Shown here: positions 1 through 10,895 of the stretch, in pieces
How positions within the stretch are numbered: position 1 is the stretch's first letter
How the letters are laid out: every line of letters begins with the position of its first letter
Assembly (NCBI GenBank): GCA_030762175.1
Contig: CM060831.1
Span: forward strand, 144,289,501 to 144,353,500
Direction of reading: 5' to 3'
Length of the DNA stretch: 64,000 nucleotides
Origin: Metallyticus violacea
Taxonomy: Eukaryota > Arthropoda > Insecta > Mantodea > Metallyticidae
The notes under the pieces: generated by a model
The model's database searches: none
Told to the model about the DNA's origin: nothing
What the model saw: the letters and a program-made list of their open reading frames with translations, nothing else
Program-made: the position numbers and the translations under genes

Positions 1-1674
1 GACACTGTCTTGTAACAGTCACAAAACATTTTGACGCAATTGTTTTAACAGGTACTTGTGTGCTTTTTTTTTTTTTTTATGAAAGAGTGCTCTGTAAATC
101 CTATTGGATAGGTGCTTTTGATTATCCAACGCTCTAAAAATCAATTTTAATTCTATTTTAGGAGGCAATTCCCTAAGCAACATTAAAATATTAACCTACC
201 GGGCTTCCAAAATATGTCCTCACCGCTCCAAGGGATTTTGCATTCGGCGAAGCTTCACTTCCCATTCATTGTCACCTGCCTGCCCTTGAACTTAGAACAG
301 TTACCGGTTTACTTTCGTTAGAAAAAAAAAAAGCATTTTTATGCATATATGTTCATATAAATCTAACAGACGGTGTTTTTTATTTGTAGGATAGTCTGTA
401 GGATAAAGTTTACAAAACAAATTCTGACATATTGGAAGAATCCAAGGAAAATATACCAAATTAAATAAACAATACAGTGGTGGAACTAAATCATGTCAAT
501 TGGGATGTGTTTAAGCTGTATTTAGCTGAAGTAAGATTTTATACACAGTATTAAAAAGCGAAATAGGAGTACAGACACAGCCGGCTATGGCATGTCCAGC
601 TGCCGAGACGCAAACTCTTATGCAGGCGGCGGGGACATATTCTAAATGCTCTGTATAATGACACAAAAATTAATTTATAGAGAATTCTATAGTATAAAGT
701 GTATTAAAACACAAATTGCACAACAATGAAATCCGGATTTGTATGTGTAATGAAAAAACTGAACCGTTTTGCGATATCGGCTTAACTTTTGGAGATAAAT
801 TGCTAATTTATATCTTGAGGATTTCTTGAGGTAAGGCAGGTCATGCGTTAAGCACATAATACGTACACTCCAACCTAATTATTATCTTGGTTAAGAAAGG
901 TATTATGGTGTTTTTCTAATGGGAAAGGGATTCTGCTGCATCCAATGGAACGTAATGTTGAAAATATATCTTCTCTTTTCATTTGGCGCTACAGCACGGT
1001 GTGAGCCTTGGCCTGTCGCGGCGACCTCTACCTCCGTCTTACGACTTCATTGATAGAGGGCAGTATTGTAGGGGAATATGTGATCAGCATGTGTATATGT
1101 GTTTATATATATATATATATATAAACCAGCACCCAGCTTGTCTTGTATCACGCGACTTTCGTGATCGAAAAACGCCGCCTCTCCATGAGGCTGGGTAGAC
1201 CCTGTTTCAGACTTCCATAGCTTAGAAAAATTCCTGACGAGCAGTCAGGAACGTTAACCACTAGTCCAAAGATATGACCACCTAAAAATACGCGCATTTT
1301 AGAAATAAATCATATTGTTTACCTGATATTTAACACAGTGGAAGTGCAAGCGGTTCGTTGACAGTGTCGGTGCCCTAATACCGAAACTATAATGGTCAGC
1401 TTGTCACTGTCATCAGAATCCTGTAAATATATTATCAATCACATCCTATTTCTTTCCTTAGGTCTTTTTCTTGTGTCGAACGTATGATTATCAGTATTTC
1501 AATGTCATCTTGTCTATTTCTTCGTTAAGGAATCTTTACACTCTTCTCATATAATGTCCTATTTTAATTTGCAATCCCCTGCTTTATTTGAGACCACATT
1601 CTCAATTGGATTGTAATGACAATGATGATGAGGCAATCGGATTACCTTATGCTCCCTTTCATCAGCTAGTTTTA
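1..1674. other. No gene recognised
   Basis: AT-rich sequence with a T-run (66-79) and a short (TA)n tract (about 1106-1121). The 71-aa frame at 983-1198 has a tyrosine run made by the TA repeat and no family similarity. Confidence 0.6.
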
Positions 1675-1959
1675 CCGCCATGGGTGGCCGAGGTCGTTAA
1701 AGCACGGATTCGTGGGGGGAGGTTTGGGGTTCGAATCCCGCCAGAACCGTCTTCCCTGACTGACGGTTTTTCAAGGTTTTCCTCAGTCCTCATAAAACGG
1801 CAAATGCTGGGGAAGTACCCTAAACTTAGGCCTGGAACGTTTTCTTCCTTAAAAAATCACTTCCCAATATATTTCATCTCATGTATCATCAGTGTCCACA
1901 GTGTTTTTACTACTGAGGCCTGTGGTGCCTCAGTAGTAAAAACGGGCGTTAAACACCAT
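1675..1959 (+). mobile_element. SINE-A copy 1 (class II tRNA-derived SINE)
   Basis: The head carries a tRNA-like internal promoter: A box in GGTGGCCGAGGTCGTTAA and B box GGTTCGAATCCC, with the extended variable-arm spacing of a Leu/Ser-type tRNA. A unique body follows (AAATGCTGGGGAAGTACCC, CCTAAACTTAGGCCTGGAAC) and a tail ending AAACGGGCGTTAAACAC. This copy carries a 17-bp perfect inverted repeat near the tail (1903-1919 with 1927-1943, 7-nt loop) that other copies lack. A 127-aa frame running through it is SINE read-through and not a gene. Confidence 0.9.
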
Positions 1960-2360
1960 AAAAAATCGTAAATTTTAGATTGATATTTGAAAGGTAAAAC
2001 ATATTGAAAAAGTTCATTTTTGTTTCGTTTGCCGAAAACTGAATCCCCCTTTTGGTAACCATTGGATGAAATTACTTTTTTTTTATGTTTTTTGGAACTA
2101 TGTTTATATTGACCGAATTATAAGGGGACTTATTTATTATTACTATGCTTCCCTCGTCGAAATAATTTAAGAAATAATTAAAAAAGTACTCTTTGAATGT
2201 TTAAGCTGTCATTTCCTCATGATAGAAGTTGATTAAGAATGTAACACCCATTTGCTCTCTGGTACAAGACTATTTTCGTCGATCCTACATGAAAATGATA
2301 AGTCTGCTGCCCTTCCTGAAAGGTGTTTTCAGTCCATTGTTGTTAGAGTAATCTCACCAA

Positions 2361-2393
<33 letters not shown>

Positions 2394-3394
2394 TTTATTA
2401 TTATGCTTTAAAGCCCATATGTTTTACAACCAATAGAGCTTAGAATTTAACTTTTATTTTCTTCAATTATTCTGATGTTTCAGAATATTGTTTTCTTATA
2501 GCATTTGACTATATTTTAACTACATTTCTGAAATGCTTATGAAAACATTTTACACGAATTATCGCCTTCTGAAGCAATGCTTTTAGAAGAATAAATTATC
2601 GAAATAAAGGTGTACTTCCTTTTATTAAATGTAGTTTCATATGCTATTGTTAAACATACACACAGTGCAAGACATTTTTAACAGAAAAAAACAATTTAAA
2701 CGACTTTGGTATCGTAAAAGACTCACGACAGAAAGGTACAGGTAATGATGTTGGTATTGGAGTAGCTATTTTGCAAATTGTTTGTTACAACACTTTTGCA
2801 AATGTCTACTTACCCTTTGACTGTATTGTTTTATAGTTTGTTTATTTCTCCACTCACAGGAAAAATGTGGTACTGAATTACTAATTGTGATGCATTGGAA
2901 TTAAATAAAGGTAATCAAGAGATAGGGCGATGAAATATTATTATTAGAGGAGAATGTCGTAATAGGCTACTGCTTGTAATATGGTATTCCTGCTTTTTGG
3001 CCTTGTAATATGCTGATATCTAGTGAATGCTTCTTTAAACTATTCTTATCGTGACCGTTAAGGCAACAGTCTTGCTGCCGAGTTCTTCCTGCAAGTATTG
3101 TAGACATGTGCGATTTTCTGTTTTACGGATTATTGAAGTTATTGTTGATAGGTACAGAACTGCATATTATGTCATTGTTTGTTTACTACTGAGAATACCG
3201 TGTTTCCAGAAATGTAGTACATGAACAAGTATTATTAACAATGTTAACTCGAAATCCTGCATAGCCAGTAGGAAATGTATTTATTTTAGGTTATTGTGTA
3301 ACATGGCGGTGATGGTAATAGGGCACCCTTCCATATTTGGGGTGCCATATTACATACAGCCCTTTTAAATACCAAGTGATGAGATTATATTATT
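1960..3394. other. No gene recognised
   Basis: AT-rich, with one microsatellite. The part from about 3230 may be the degraded 5' flank of the pogo-like element. Confidence 0.6.
2364..2403. repeat. (ATT)n microsatellite
   Basis: Trinucleotide run of about nine units followed by a short imperfect extension. Confidence 0.9.
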
Positions 3395-4068
3395 TCAGAC
3401 ATGACTAGAAAGCGCCTTGACCCCAGCAACCTAAGAAAAGAAAACTTCGATATCCAGAAGCAATGATTACAGCTGTTAAGGGGGAAAAAAGCTGTTCGGG
3501 TGTTTTCACTTCCTAAGACTACTTTAAGGCGTTTGGTTGTAGAAACGGACACATGTCCAGATAGGAAGACCATTTTGCCTGCTGGGTTTGAAGAACTCCT
3601 TAAGTATCTGCTTGTTATGGTTTCCCTAGAAAAGACGCTCGTTTGATGGTTTGCTGAACTAAATAGACAACTTCTGAGACCAGTCTTAATGTTCCTTCCA
3701 CTTCAGGTGTTAAACGGCCCACATTAGAACGTGTGCATAGTCCCATGTTTCTCCAGAACATGTATGTCCTTTTCCTCAACCAAAGAAGACTCCAAACCGT
3801 GGTCGGAAGGCATCTACAGCCGCCCTTATTACAGCCTCCCCATATAAAATGAATTTAGCAGATGGGGAGAAGAAACTCAGGACCAAGAAAGATAGATCTG
3901 CTCAGACATCACTTCCTGATGCACAGAATAAGGCGAAAAATGCAAGGAGTAGGAGAAAAGAACGCAATGGTAAAATGTGGTGTTGATGTGAAGGAGCAGA
4001 GTGTATATGTGATTACAGAAAATAACGCAAAATTAGCCTAAAGGCTTCCTCCAGAATGATATTTTCCA
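3395..4068 (+). pseudogene. Pogo/Tigger-like transposase remnant, internally deleted
   Basis: Broken plus-strand frames show an N-terminal psq-type helix-turn-helix region: YPEAMITAVKGEKS (about 3448-3490), then in another frame LPKTTLRRLVVETDTCPD (about 3512-3565). A short GFPRKDARLM segment follows. The next readable part already looks like the basic C-terminal tail of pogo/Tigger proteins: PSTSGVKRPT, then PKKTPNRGRKAST (about 3780-3822) and KNARSRRKERNGKMWC (about 3933-3980). The DDE catalytic core that normally separates these parts is missing, so the element is internally deleted as well as frameshifted. In this family the protein binds terminal repeats and cuts and pastes the element. 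I saw no convincing terminal repeats. The antisense 62-aa frame at 3385-3573 is a shadow. Confidence 0.6.
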
Positions 4069-4869
4069 TCTTTAATGCAGTTTTAGACAAATCTGTGCAA
4101 TGCGTAGAACATGTTTTAACTACTTAGCACACACGCTTTAAATGATTGTATGCGATCTACTAATGTATGTTTTGAAAACATAACGGGTAAGGGTTTTTTC
4201 TCAAAGAACCAGAAGCAAAAGTGGGTGATATATTACCATCTTTTCCTCTATTAATTATATTTTCCGATTTTAAACTCCAAATCTTTACGATTATCCTGAA
4301 AGAGCGATCGCTTGGAGACAGCACGGCAGTCGTTTGTCATTTTTCTCTAATGTCAGGGAACTACGTTTACGTGCGGATGCACATTATACGCGTCTCTGTC
4401 GTAAGCCGATTAGATTCTCAACCTGACGGTCGCGCGGTTGGCATATGAAATCAGTCTGTGTCCTTAAACAGATTCACTTGTGGTGGGCTTGTACAAGCAC
4501 AAACATACTTTATTAGGTCTAAGCTTCAACGACAACATTCATGTAAAGGAATTAATGGCAAGGAAACCAGCGATACACGTGAACATGTAATGAAATGTTT
4601 AACTCCCAAAAATATAAAAGAAATATTTATTTTCCGACTAAAATAATCAAAATTAAACGGTGAACAATGAAGGAAAAAGTAGAGTATAATTAAACATCTG
4701 CATTCATTAATAAGTACTAATTAGACTAAAATTAAATACACAATATGAATTAAATTTACGTTAGGGTCTACTCACGCGATGCTTTACGTCTTGGCCAATA
4801 GGCGTACCGTAATTGGCAGTACTTCGACTCCGTCTTCTTGCCCATGTCTCATTCATTCTCGTGCGTTTG

Positions 4870-5215
4870 TTCGGGTCTTTAATCCCAAGTAATAACACAA
4901 GAAGCTCAGATCCTCCAGTGAATTTTATTGGTAATATTTCAAGAATAAAACAAGAATTTAAATATAATTCCCGTAAACTTGGCTTACAAAATTTTAATAA
5001 TTGTACATTTGTATTATGAATACTTAACCTTTTCAAACTATCTTGCAACAGACGGGTTAACGGTTATTTCATGAATAGAATAAAAATAAAAATAATATAT
5101 ATTTGAAATTCGCGCACAGAATGTTAACAATTGTATAAAATGTTACTTACTTACGAACAGTTACTTATTCAGAAACCGTGAGAGTGAAATAGACGAAAGT
5201 CGACTGTTACAATCG
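4870..5215 (+). repeat. Dispersed repeat family G, copy 1
   Basis: Homologous in inverted orientation to 60235-60640. Shared blocks in order include TTAATAATTGTACATTTGTA, TTTTCAAACTATCTTGCAAC, TTGTATAAAATGTTACTTAC and GTGAAATAGACGAAAGTC. No protein similarity recognised; the 95-aa antisense frame here is not preserved in copy 2. Confidence 0.75.
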
Positions 5216-5262
5216 CTACCGATTGATTTAATAATACCAAATGAGAAAACAAAACTTTTTTT

Positions 5263-5544
5263 GAATTGTTTATTTAAGGACGCTCTTTAACATCTCAGGT
5301 CATCAGCGTCCCGTTCTATTCAGGGCGTGAAACGGCCGACAAATTTTGCTCAGAGGCCTCTTCTTTCAGGCTTCAGTTCTTTTTCGTGCCGTAAATGTAC
5401 GACACAGGACCCACTACTTTACTTCCCTTCCGAAGGACTTACGATTTTTACGCCCGAAAAAATCCATCGATCCTGGCCGGGTTCGAGCCCGCGATCTTGG
5501 GTTTAGGAGGCGAGTATGGTTACTACTAAGCCACCAAGACCGAC
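5263..5544 (-). mobile_element. SINE-B copy 1 (tRNA-derived SINE), inverted
   Basis: On the minus strand: tRNA-like head with A box TGGCTTAGTAGTAACC, B box GGTTCGAAC-like CGGGCTCGAACCCGG, acceptor-end GGCCAGGATCGATGG, then TTTCGGGCGTAAAAATCG, GGAAGGGAAGTAAAG and GAGGCCTCTGAGCAAAATTT. It ends GTTAAAGAGCGTCC and an A/T-rich tail. Several short ORFs here are SINE read-through. Confidence 0.9.
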
Positions 5545-7344
5545 CAAAATAAATAAATAAAGAAAATAAAAATAACAGAGATAACATTTTATCATTCTGA
5601 ACAACTTCTTTAATAAGATTTGTGGTTGCTCAGGCAGGTATTGTTACATCATTTACAAAGCTATTTCAAACTGTTGGTCTGAATACCAAAAACAATTGTT
5701 TGAGTGAATACCCATTAAGTTAGTTAAATATACTATTATTTAAAACAAAGTTATCACATTTGAATGAAGGAGCTGTAATTTCATTGGGTACAAAGAACAT
5801 TTGAGAATTAGTAGACGAAGATGTGGAAACAGAATTCCGAAATTTATTTAGTATTGTCGAATGATGCTCATGAATTAAAGTGGGGTCATACAGTTGGTTA
5901 TCATGACCAGAAGACAAATGCACTTCGTGTGGTAAAGGGGTTTGGTAAAACTTTATGATAATTTCACTGCAATACCGGGCTGTGATTGGTTAATTTTTTG
6001 TATAATTTCATTGATCCATTCTATGATGACGTCACATAAGTGAAATAGTCGGGGTAAAAGAAAAACTTAGTACAGAAGTATTGAAGAGAGGGGATAATAA
6101 ATCGATATGAAGAAAGAAAAACAGTTCTTGTATGTTCAAAATAATACTAATGTAATAAAAGTAATAGAAAGGACAACATGAAATCTCATGAAATTTAAAT
6201 GTAGGCAACAAATTAGTGCTACAGAATAGTGGCGAAGAAATGAATTATTTGAGAATTGCAATACTTTCCATACTGGAATAAATAAGACATATATTATAGG
6301 CCAATGAATGAAAATGGCGAATGCAATGACAATGGAAGACACACAGAACAGATAAATTTTAGGATCGGCGAAGTGAAATGACATTAGCAGTCCAACACGA
6401 CGATGTTGCCAAAGAATCAGCGGTCAAGCGGACAAATGGAAAGAAAGTAAAAAAAATTTTTGTTCACAAAGAGCTGAACTAACAAAAAACCAAGAGAATA
6501 CAAGCATAAAGCGAAATATCTCACCCAAAGGCCCCATCCCTCCGCTTCCTACTTCTTGAACACGCCGCTACCACCAAGATATTCAGAATTGTCCCAGAAC
6601 CCACCAAGAAAAAAACTCGCCGCTTGCGTTTTGGTTTAAAACTCATCTCAGGAGAAGTTCACGTTTCATTAATTTTCCCCCACTTCGCTCCTCCTTTTTC
6701 GGAGGGCGGAGGGGAGCAGAAGCCACAGTACACACCATCATTATATGCAATCACCATGCAGGACCCTGAGGGCGTCTTGAATTGCAATGTAATGAGGGGC
6801 GCACGCTCATACAGGGACCTTTACCGAATCTCAAGTACCCCATTCCTTTACATTTCCCTCCACTGAACTCTTACACGTGGAAGACTCCCCACAAATATTG
6901 CAATTAAAACCGTTATAACTACAATTAACACTCCCCACTCTGAACTGGAAAGGGGTTGATAAAAACCACTTAGTCTTTTTACCGGAGCTGTTAAATTTTA
7001 ATTAAATGCATAAATTTCTCTTTATTTTGCAGCAAAGAAAGGTTTGTTTGTTATTTCATACTTCTTGGAATATTTCTTTGTGTTTTTAGCCTACCGTTAA
7101 GAAAACATATCATTACAAACTTTTCTTCGAATCCCTTGAGCATAAAAAACTAAACTATAATTCCAACAAAGTAAAATAAATTGTTGTACGGCAACAATAT
7201 TTGAAATTATGCTTACATTTTAATACAATACATTCTCCATTATTCCTCAGTTATTAACAGTTGACAGAAGTACGGCCAGTATACGCCAACTATCGCACAG
7301 TGTTTTTTATTGCATTAGAGGCAAACAAAGTTTACAATATTTTG
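5545..7344. other. No gene recognised
   Basis: Mostly AT-rich. A GC-richer patch at 6530-6870 holds an 80-aa plus frame (6624-6866) of unknown meaning. 5930-6060 contains TGACGTCA, a CRE-like octamer, at about 6025. Confidence 0.5.
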
Positions 7345-8200
7345 ACAAACTTATACAGAGCCTTCGTCTAGACGCATGGCCGGCTTAAGAGGAATTTGCT
7401 TGGCACCGGGAACTATTTGCCGGCGGAGTCGGATATTCATAGCCCCTTCTTGAATTCAAGTGCATAGAAGATTGGATTTTTCTGCACTCAAGTATCTATT
7501 GTTTTGTGTCGCTACAAGACCATGCAAATAAACCAACCTTTGCCCGTAAAATTAGTAGATAAGATAAAAAATAATAAACGTGTGTCAATAGAGCGAATAT
7601 TAACGTAGTTCAACGCCCAATTGCAGAAATTATCGCTATTTACATTATCGCACAGTTGCAATTCTTGAAGTACAGTTATCTCATAGAGTTTTAATTTTTA
7701 AATGTTAATGGCAAACAGAGGTTTGCAAAATTCCTGATGCCTGTGTAAGCTTTCTCAGAGATTTCTTCAGAGATTTCTTTAGATTTCCTTTTCTAACCTT
7801 TCTCCGATATCATCGAGTTTTACTTTCATTTTCTTATAAAGAACAGATCCCGTTTCCCTAAATTTATTCGCAAGATTACGAAGCTGTTCTCTGTGAGGCG
7901 CATGAACATCAGGGAATCTGTCTATAAATCACCGTCTCACTTCTTTACACGAGTTTATTATCGCATAGGAATTATACATGAAGATTATGTGTGATAAAGT
8001 ATATAGACTTTTTGGCATTATAACAGCACTAACAAACTATGACAATGAAACACGGGTATCACAACATTCAACTCCTGTACAGCACAAAGACTTCGCGTCA
8101 GAACAAGGAGGGGGGAAGAGAATCGGTTAGAAACAGGACAGGCAAATCTCGGTTAAGTCAGCCACGTATCCAAATGAAGGCTTTGTATGCAGTAATGTTA
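7345..8200 (-). pseudogene. DUF4817-type (Tc1/mariner superfamily) transposase remnant, copy 1
   Basis: No long ORF survives, but minus-strand frames read as this transposase in order. An N-terminal part starts near ATG at about 8022 (MPKSLYT). Then FPDVHAPHREQLRNLANKF and GSVLYKKMKVKLDDIGERL (about 7780-7910) give the helix-turn-helix domain. SLRKLTQASGI and a degraded linker with NFCNWAL follow, then a piece of the catalytic domain, TQNNRYLSAEKS (about 7480-7520). The C-terminal catalytic part is missing. The whole block matches 46055-46830. Such elements cut and paste through a DDE/D transposase; this copy has many stops and shifts and cannot be active. Confidence 0.7.
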
Positions 8201-8455
8201 AATTTGCCTTACAAATAAGTTAACAACAACGAGTTTTTGCATCACTTATGACTGCAGTAACAAAATCCCAACAAAGAGCGACAGTCAGAGAAAAAACGCG
8301 GAAAGTTTCATTTTTCATTTACAAGCCAGTATTAAATTTCTCGATCTGGAATATCTATGCAACGAGGTGCATTTCAAAAGTGGTATTCGTCATTCATAAC
8401 ACAATAAAAATAAATTAAAACGTTCTCTTGATTTTTCACATATTGCACATGTCCT

Positions 8456-9365
8456 CTTTACCTTTCTACATAACTACTACTCTTTTTAATGTCTTTGTGT
8501 ACATATGGACAAGTTTTTGAATGTCCTGTGGATAAAAAATCGACCGCTTGGAATTGGACCACTTTAACACAGCCACTGTCAACTCTTCGCTGTCGTAACA
8601 CTTTTGAGAACGAAGACACTTCTTGAAGTGAAGGGAAATATTGATGACACTGGTTGCTAGGAATGAACTATATGGTGAATGCTTAAACGTTCTCAAAGAA
8701 TTGCTTCAATCATGCTGGCGGTTCTAACAGCGAGGTGTAGGGTCATGCACATTGTCATAAAGAAAAATTCTTAAAGTCAGCTTCTCGCGTCTTTGGTTCT
8801 GATTAGCACGCATCAGATTGGAACGCGTTTCACAGTATACTTGTGGTTTACTTGTTCTCCGTCCATAAAATCCACAATGACACCATTTTGGTTCCAGAAA
8901 CTGTGGTAATAACCTTCAGTGCTGATGTTTCCTGGAAGTTTTCGATTTTTGTGGAGAAGTTCAATGCGCTATTCGATGTTTTCATTTAACATTGAAATAC
9001 GAGATCCACTTTTCATCACCAGTCAAGATATGAGAAAAACGTTTATGTCAATCTCCTTATTACGAGCCCAAAAATGCACTTATCATTTTTGTGGATGGTA
9101 GTCGATCTTTTAGGGACCCATCTTACACTTGTTTAACATTTTTGGTGACAATTCTAAACAATGCATTCTGTAAAACACATAGAAATTCTATTGCATTGTT
9201 TTTAATAATGTTAACTATATTTTTACTTGTGAGGCACCACAGGCGGTATCCATTGCATGAAGACTGATTGACAAACGGCGATTTTCTCGTAATTTGCGTC
9301 CACACGCTGAACAATCTCATACGTCTGAATATTAAGCCTTCCACTTCTCTCTTCATCATGAACAT
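8456..9365 (-). pseudogene. Mariner transposase remnant (subfamily 2)
   Basis: Minus-strand frames read through a mariner transposase in order. NIQTYEIVQRVDANYEK (about 9280-9335) is the HTH linker region. ILTGDEKWISYF (8993-9029) contains the first catalytic Asp. FWNQNGVIVDFMDGEQVNH (about 8830-8895) surrounds the second block. The C-terminus is 8466-8696, with KHSPYSSFLATSVIN and the end-piece FYPQDIQKLVHMYTKTL. In the third block the usual catalytic D of the SPDLAPSD-type motif is absent. There are many frameshifts and stops. A short SINE-A tail piece interrupts the N-terminal half. This family differs from the mariner directly upstream (9485-10480). Confidence 0.72.
9201..9247 (-). mobile_element. 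SINE-A 3' tail fragment inside a mariner remnant
   Basis: On the minus strand, ACCGCCTGTGGTGCCTCA followed by AGTAAAAA and ATTATTAAA matches the last ~45 bp of SINE-A. It lies within the broken reading frame of the mariner at 8456-9365. Confidence 0.55.
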
Positions 9366-9484
9366 TTCTACGTTCTTTCATAATACAAGAAGTTATTGCC
9401 TGACTTTTCCTTTATTCATCATAGTTGGCTCATAAAGGTCCCACAGTTCATGGTGAATTTCAACTTACTCATAACTTTTGTGCT

Positions 9485-10480
9485 GAGAAATCGAATCACC
9501 GAACTGCTAGGATCGGTAATGTATAAACCAATGTCTCGCAAAGGCGAACGACAATATACTTAATACGACAACTTTTAATACAAAATGCTCATACTTTTTA
9601 ATAACAGAACTATTCTCATACTTTTGATGATCTTTCTCAAAGTAGTACACGTTGGATCTATCTCAGCGTCTCTGTCAGTCTTCAAAGACATGCTGGAAAT
9701 CATTTTAAACATCTGCTTCACAACAGACTCGGCAGCCTATACCACCCACTTCTGATGATAGAAAATGTGAGATATTGAGAAACAATATTTGCAATATGTG
9801 GTCACACATTATCGTGCTGCTACATCCAGCTCGTTATGAGGAAATTGTCCTTTAGAGTTTGCAAAGTTTCCAGGAATCCCTGTAGAAATGCCTAGTTACA
9901 GTTGTGTGTGTAGGTACAACAGGCGTGTAGGTCCTTAACCTTTCCTTGAATATCGAAAAATGAGATGACCACAACTTTCTTAGCAGAATAAACTACTCCC
10001 CCCCCCCTTCACTCTCTACAATCGATATGATACAGCCAAGTTTAATCACCTTTAAAAAAAGTCTTCCTGTAACATCGTCTTCAACTACATGGAAACCTGC
10101 GCAAGAATATTCTTTTGTTCGGGAATCAGCAGTCTTGGAAACCCACCGTGCACCAACACGTTTCATGTGCAACGTTTTAGTTACCATCGTGTGGATGACA
10201 TCCAGTGAAATTTTCAGAATGTTTAAAAGCGTTCCTTAAGTTTTTCGACGATCCTCTCCCACAAAGACAGCAGCGGTGTTCGCGTCTTCTTCCGTTAGAG
10301 CAATTTTATTTCAAATTTTTTGCCTTCCCTCTTTTAGATGTTAAATTTTTGAGCTGTACTATAGGGAAGAGATAATTCTCCCCAGGCTTCCTCTAACATT
10401 GCATAGTCCTAACTGAAGATTTGTAGAGATGAAAGTAGCATTTTAGAACAGCACAATGCTCGTCGCATGTTACCACCCTT
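9485..10480 (-). pseudogene. Mariner transposase remnant (subfamily 1, copy a)
   Basis: The minus strand gives the N-terminus near 10470 with YAMLEEAWGELSLPYST in a shifted frame, then EEDANTAAVFVGEDRR, then the frame at 9993-10187 (MVTKTLHMKRVGARWVSK), which is the HTH-to-catalytic linker common to all five subfamily 1 copies. The first catalytic block is degraded. Near the C-terminus NDFQHVFED and YYFEKDHQKYE (about 9600-9695) are readable. A C-run (about 9998-10007) lies in the middle. A cut-and-paste transposase in origin; inactive here. Confidence 0.75.
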
Positions 10481-10619
10481 ATAATATATTTACATTTTTA
10501 GTTCCTCTAAAAACTGCAGCTCTGCATTAAATACTTATTAAATTTTGCCAAGTAGTATTAAAACATATTATATTAATGAATAATGATTATCATTATTTTC
10601 GGATTTTCAAATAGATAAT

Positions 10620-10895
10620 TACCGTGGAGGTGGTCGAGATCGTTATGCCGCGGACTCATAAGCGGGAGGTCTGGAGTTTGGTTCCCACCATGACCGTCCT
10701 CCCTAACTGAGGTTTTTCCCAGGTTTTCTTCAGATCTCATAAATGGCAAATGCCGGGTATGTACCCTAAACTTAGACTGGAACGTTTCTTTTCTTAAAAA
10801 AAAATCATTTCCCAATTTATCATTATCATCTCATGTATCACCAGTGTCCACCGCATGTGATGCCTCGGAAGTAAAAACGGGCATTAAAAACTATA
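10620..10895 (+). mobile_element. SINE-A copy 2, full length, diverged
   Basis: The tRNA-like head is degraded (GTGGTCGAGATCGTTATGCC, B box GAGTTTGGTTCCC), but the body and tail are intact in order: CCTAAACTTAGACTGGAACG, then GCATGTGATGCCTCGGAAG and GGGCATTAAAAACTAT. The internal promoter is probably dead. Confidence 0.85.

Noticed and set aside
1675..1750. A Leu/Ser tRNA gene at the SINE-A head
   Set aside because: No proper anticodon loop; the same body follows in about 14 other places.
1588..1971. 127-aa plus-strand frame
   Set aside because: Most of it is SINE-A translated through; the C-terminal half comes from the SINE body and hairpin.
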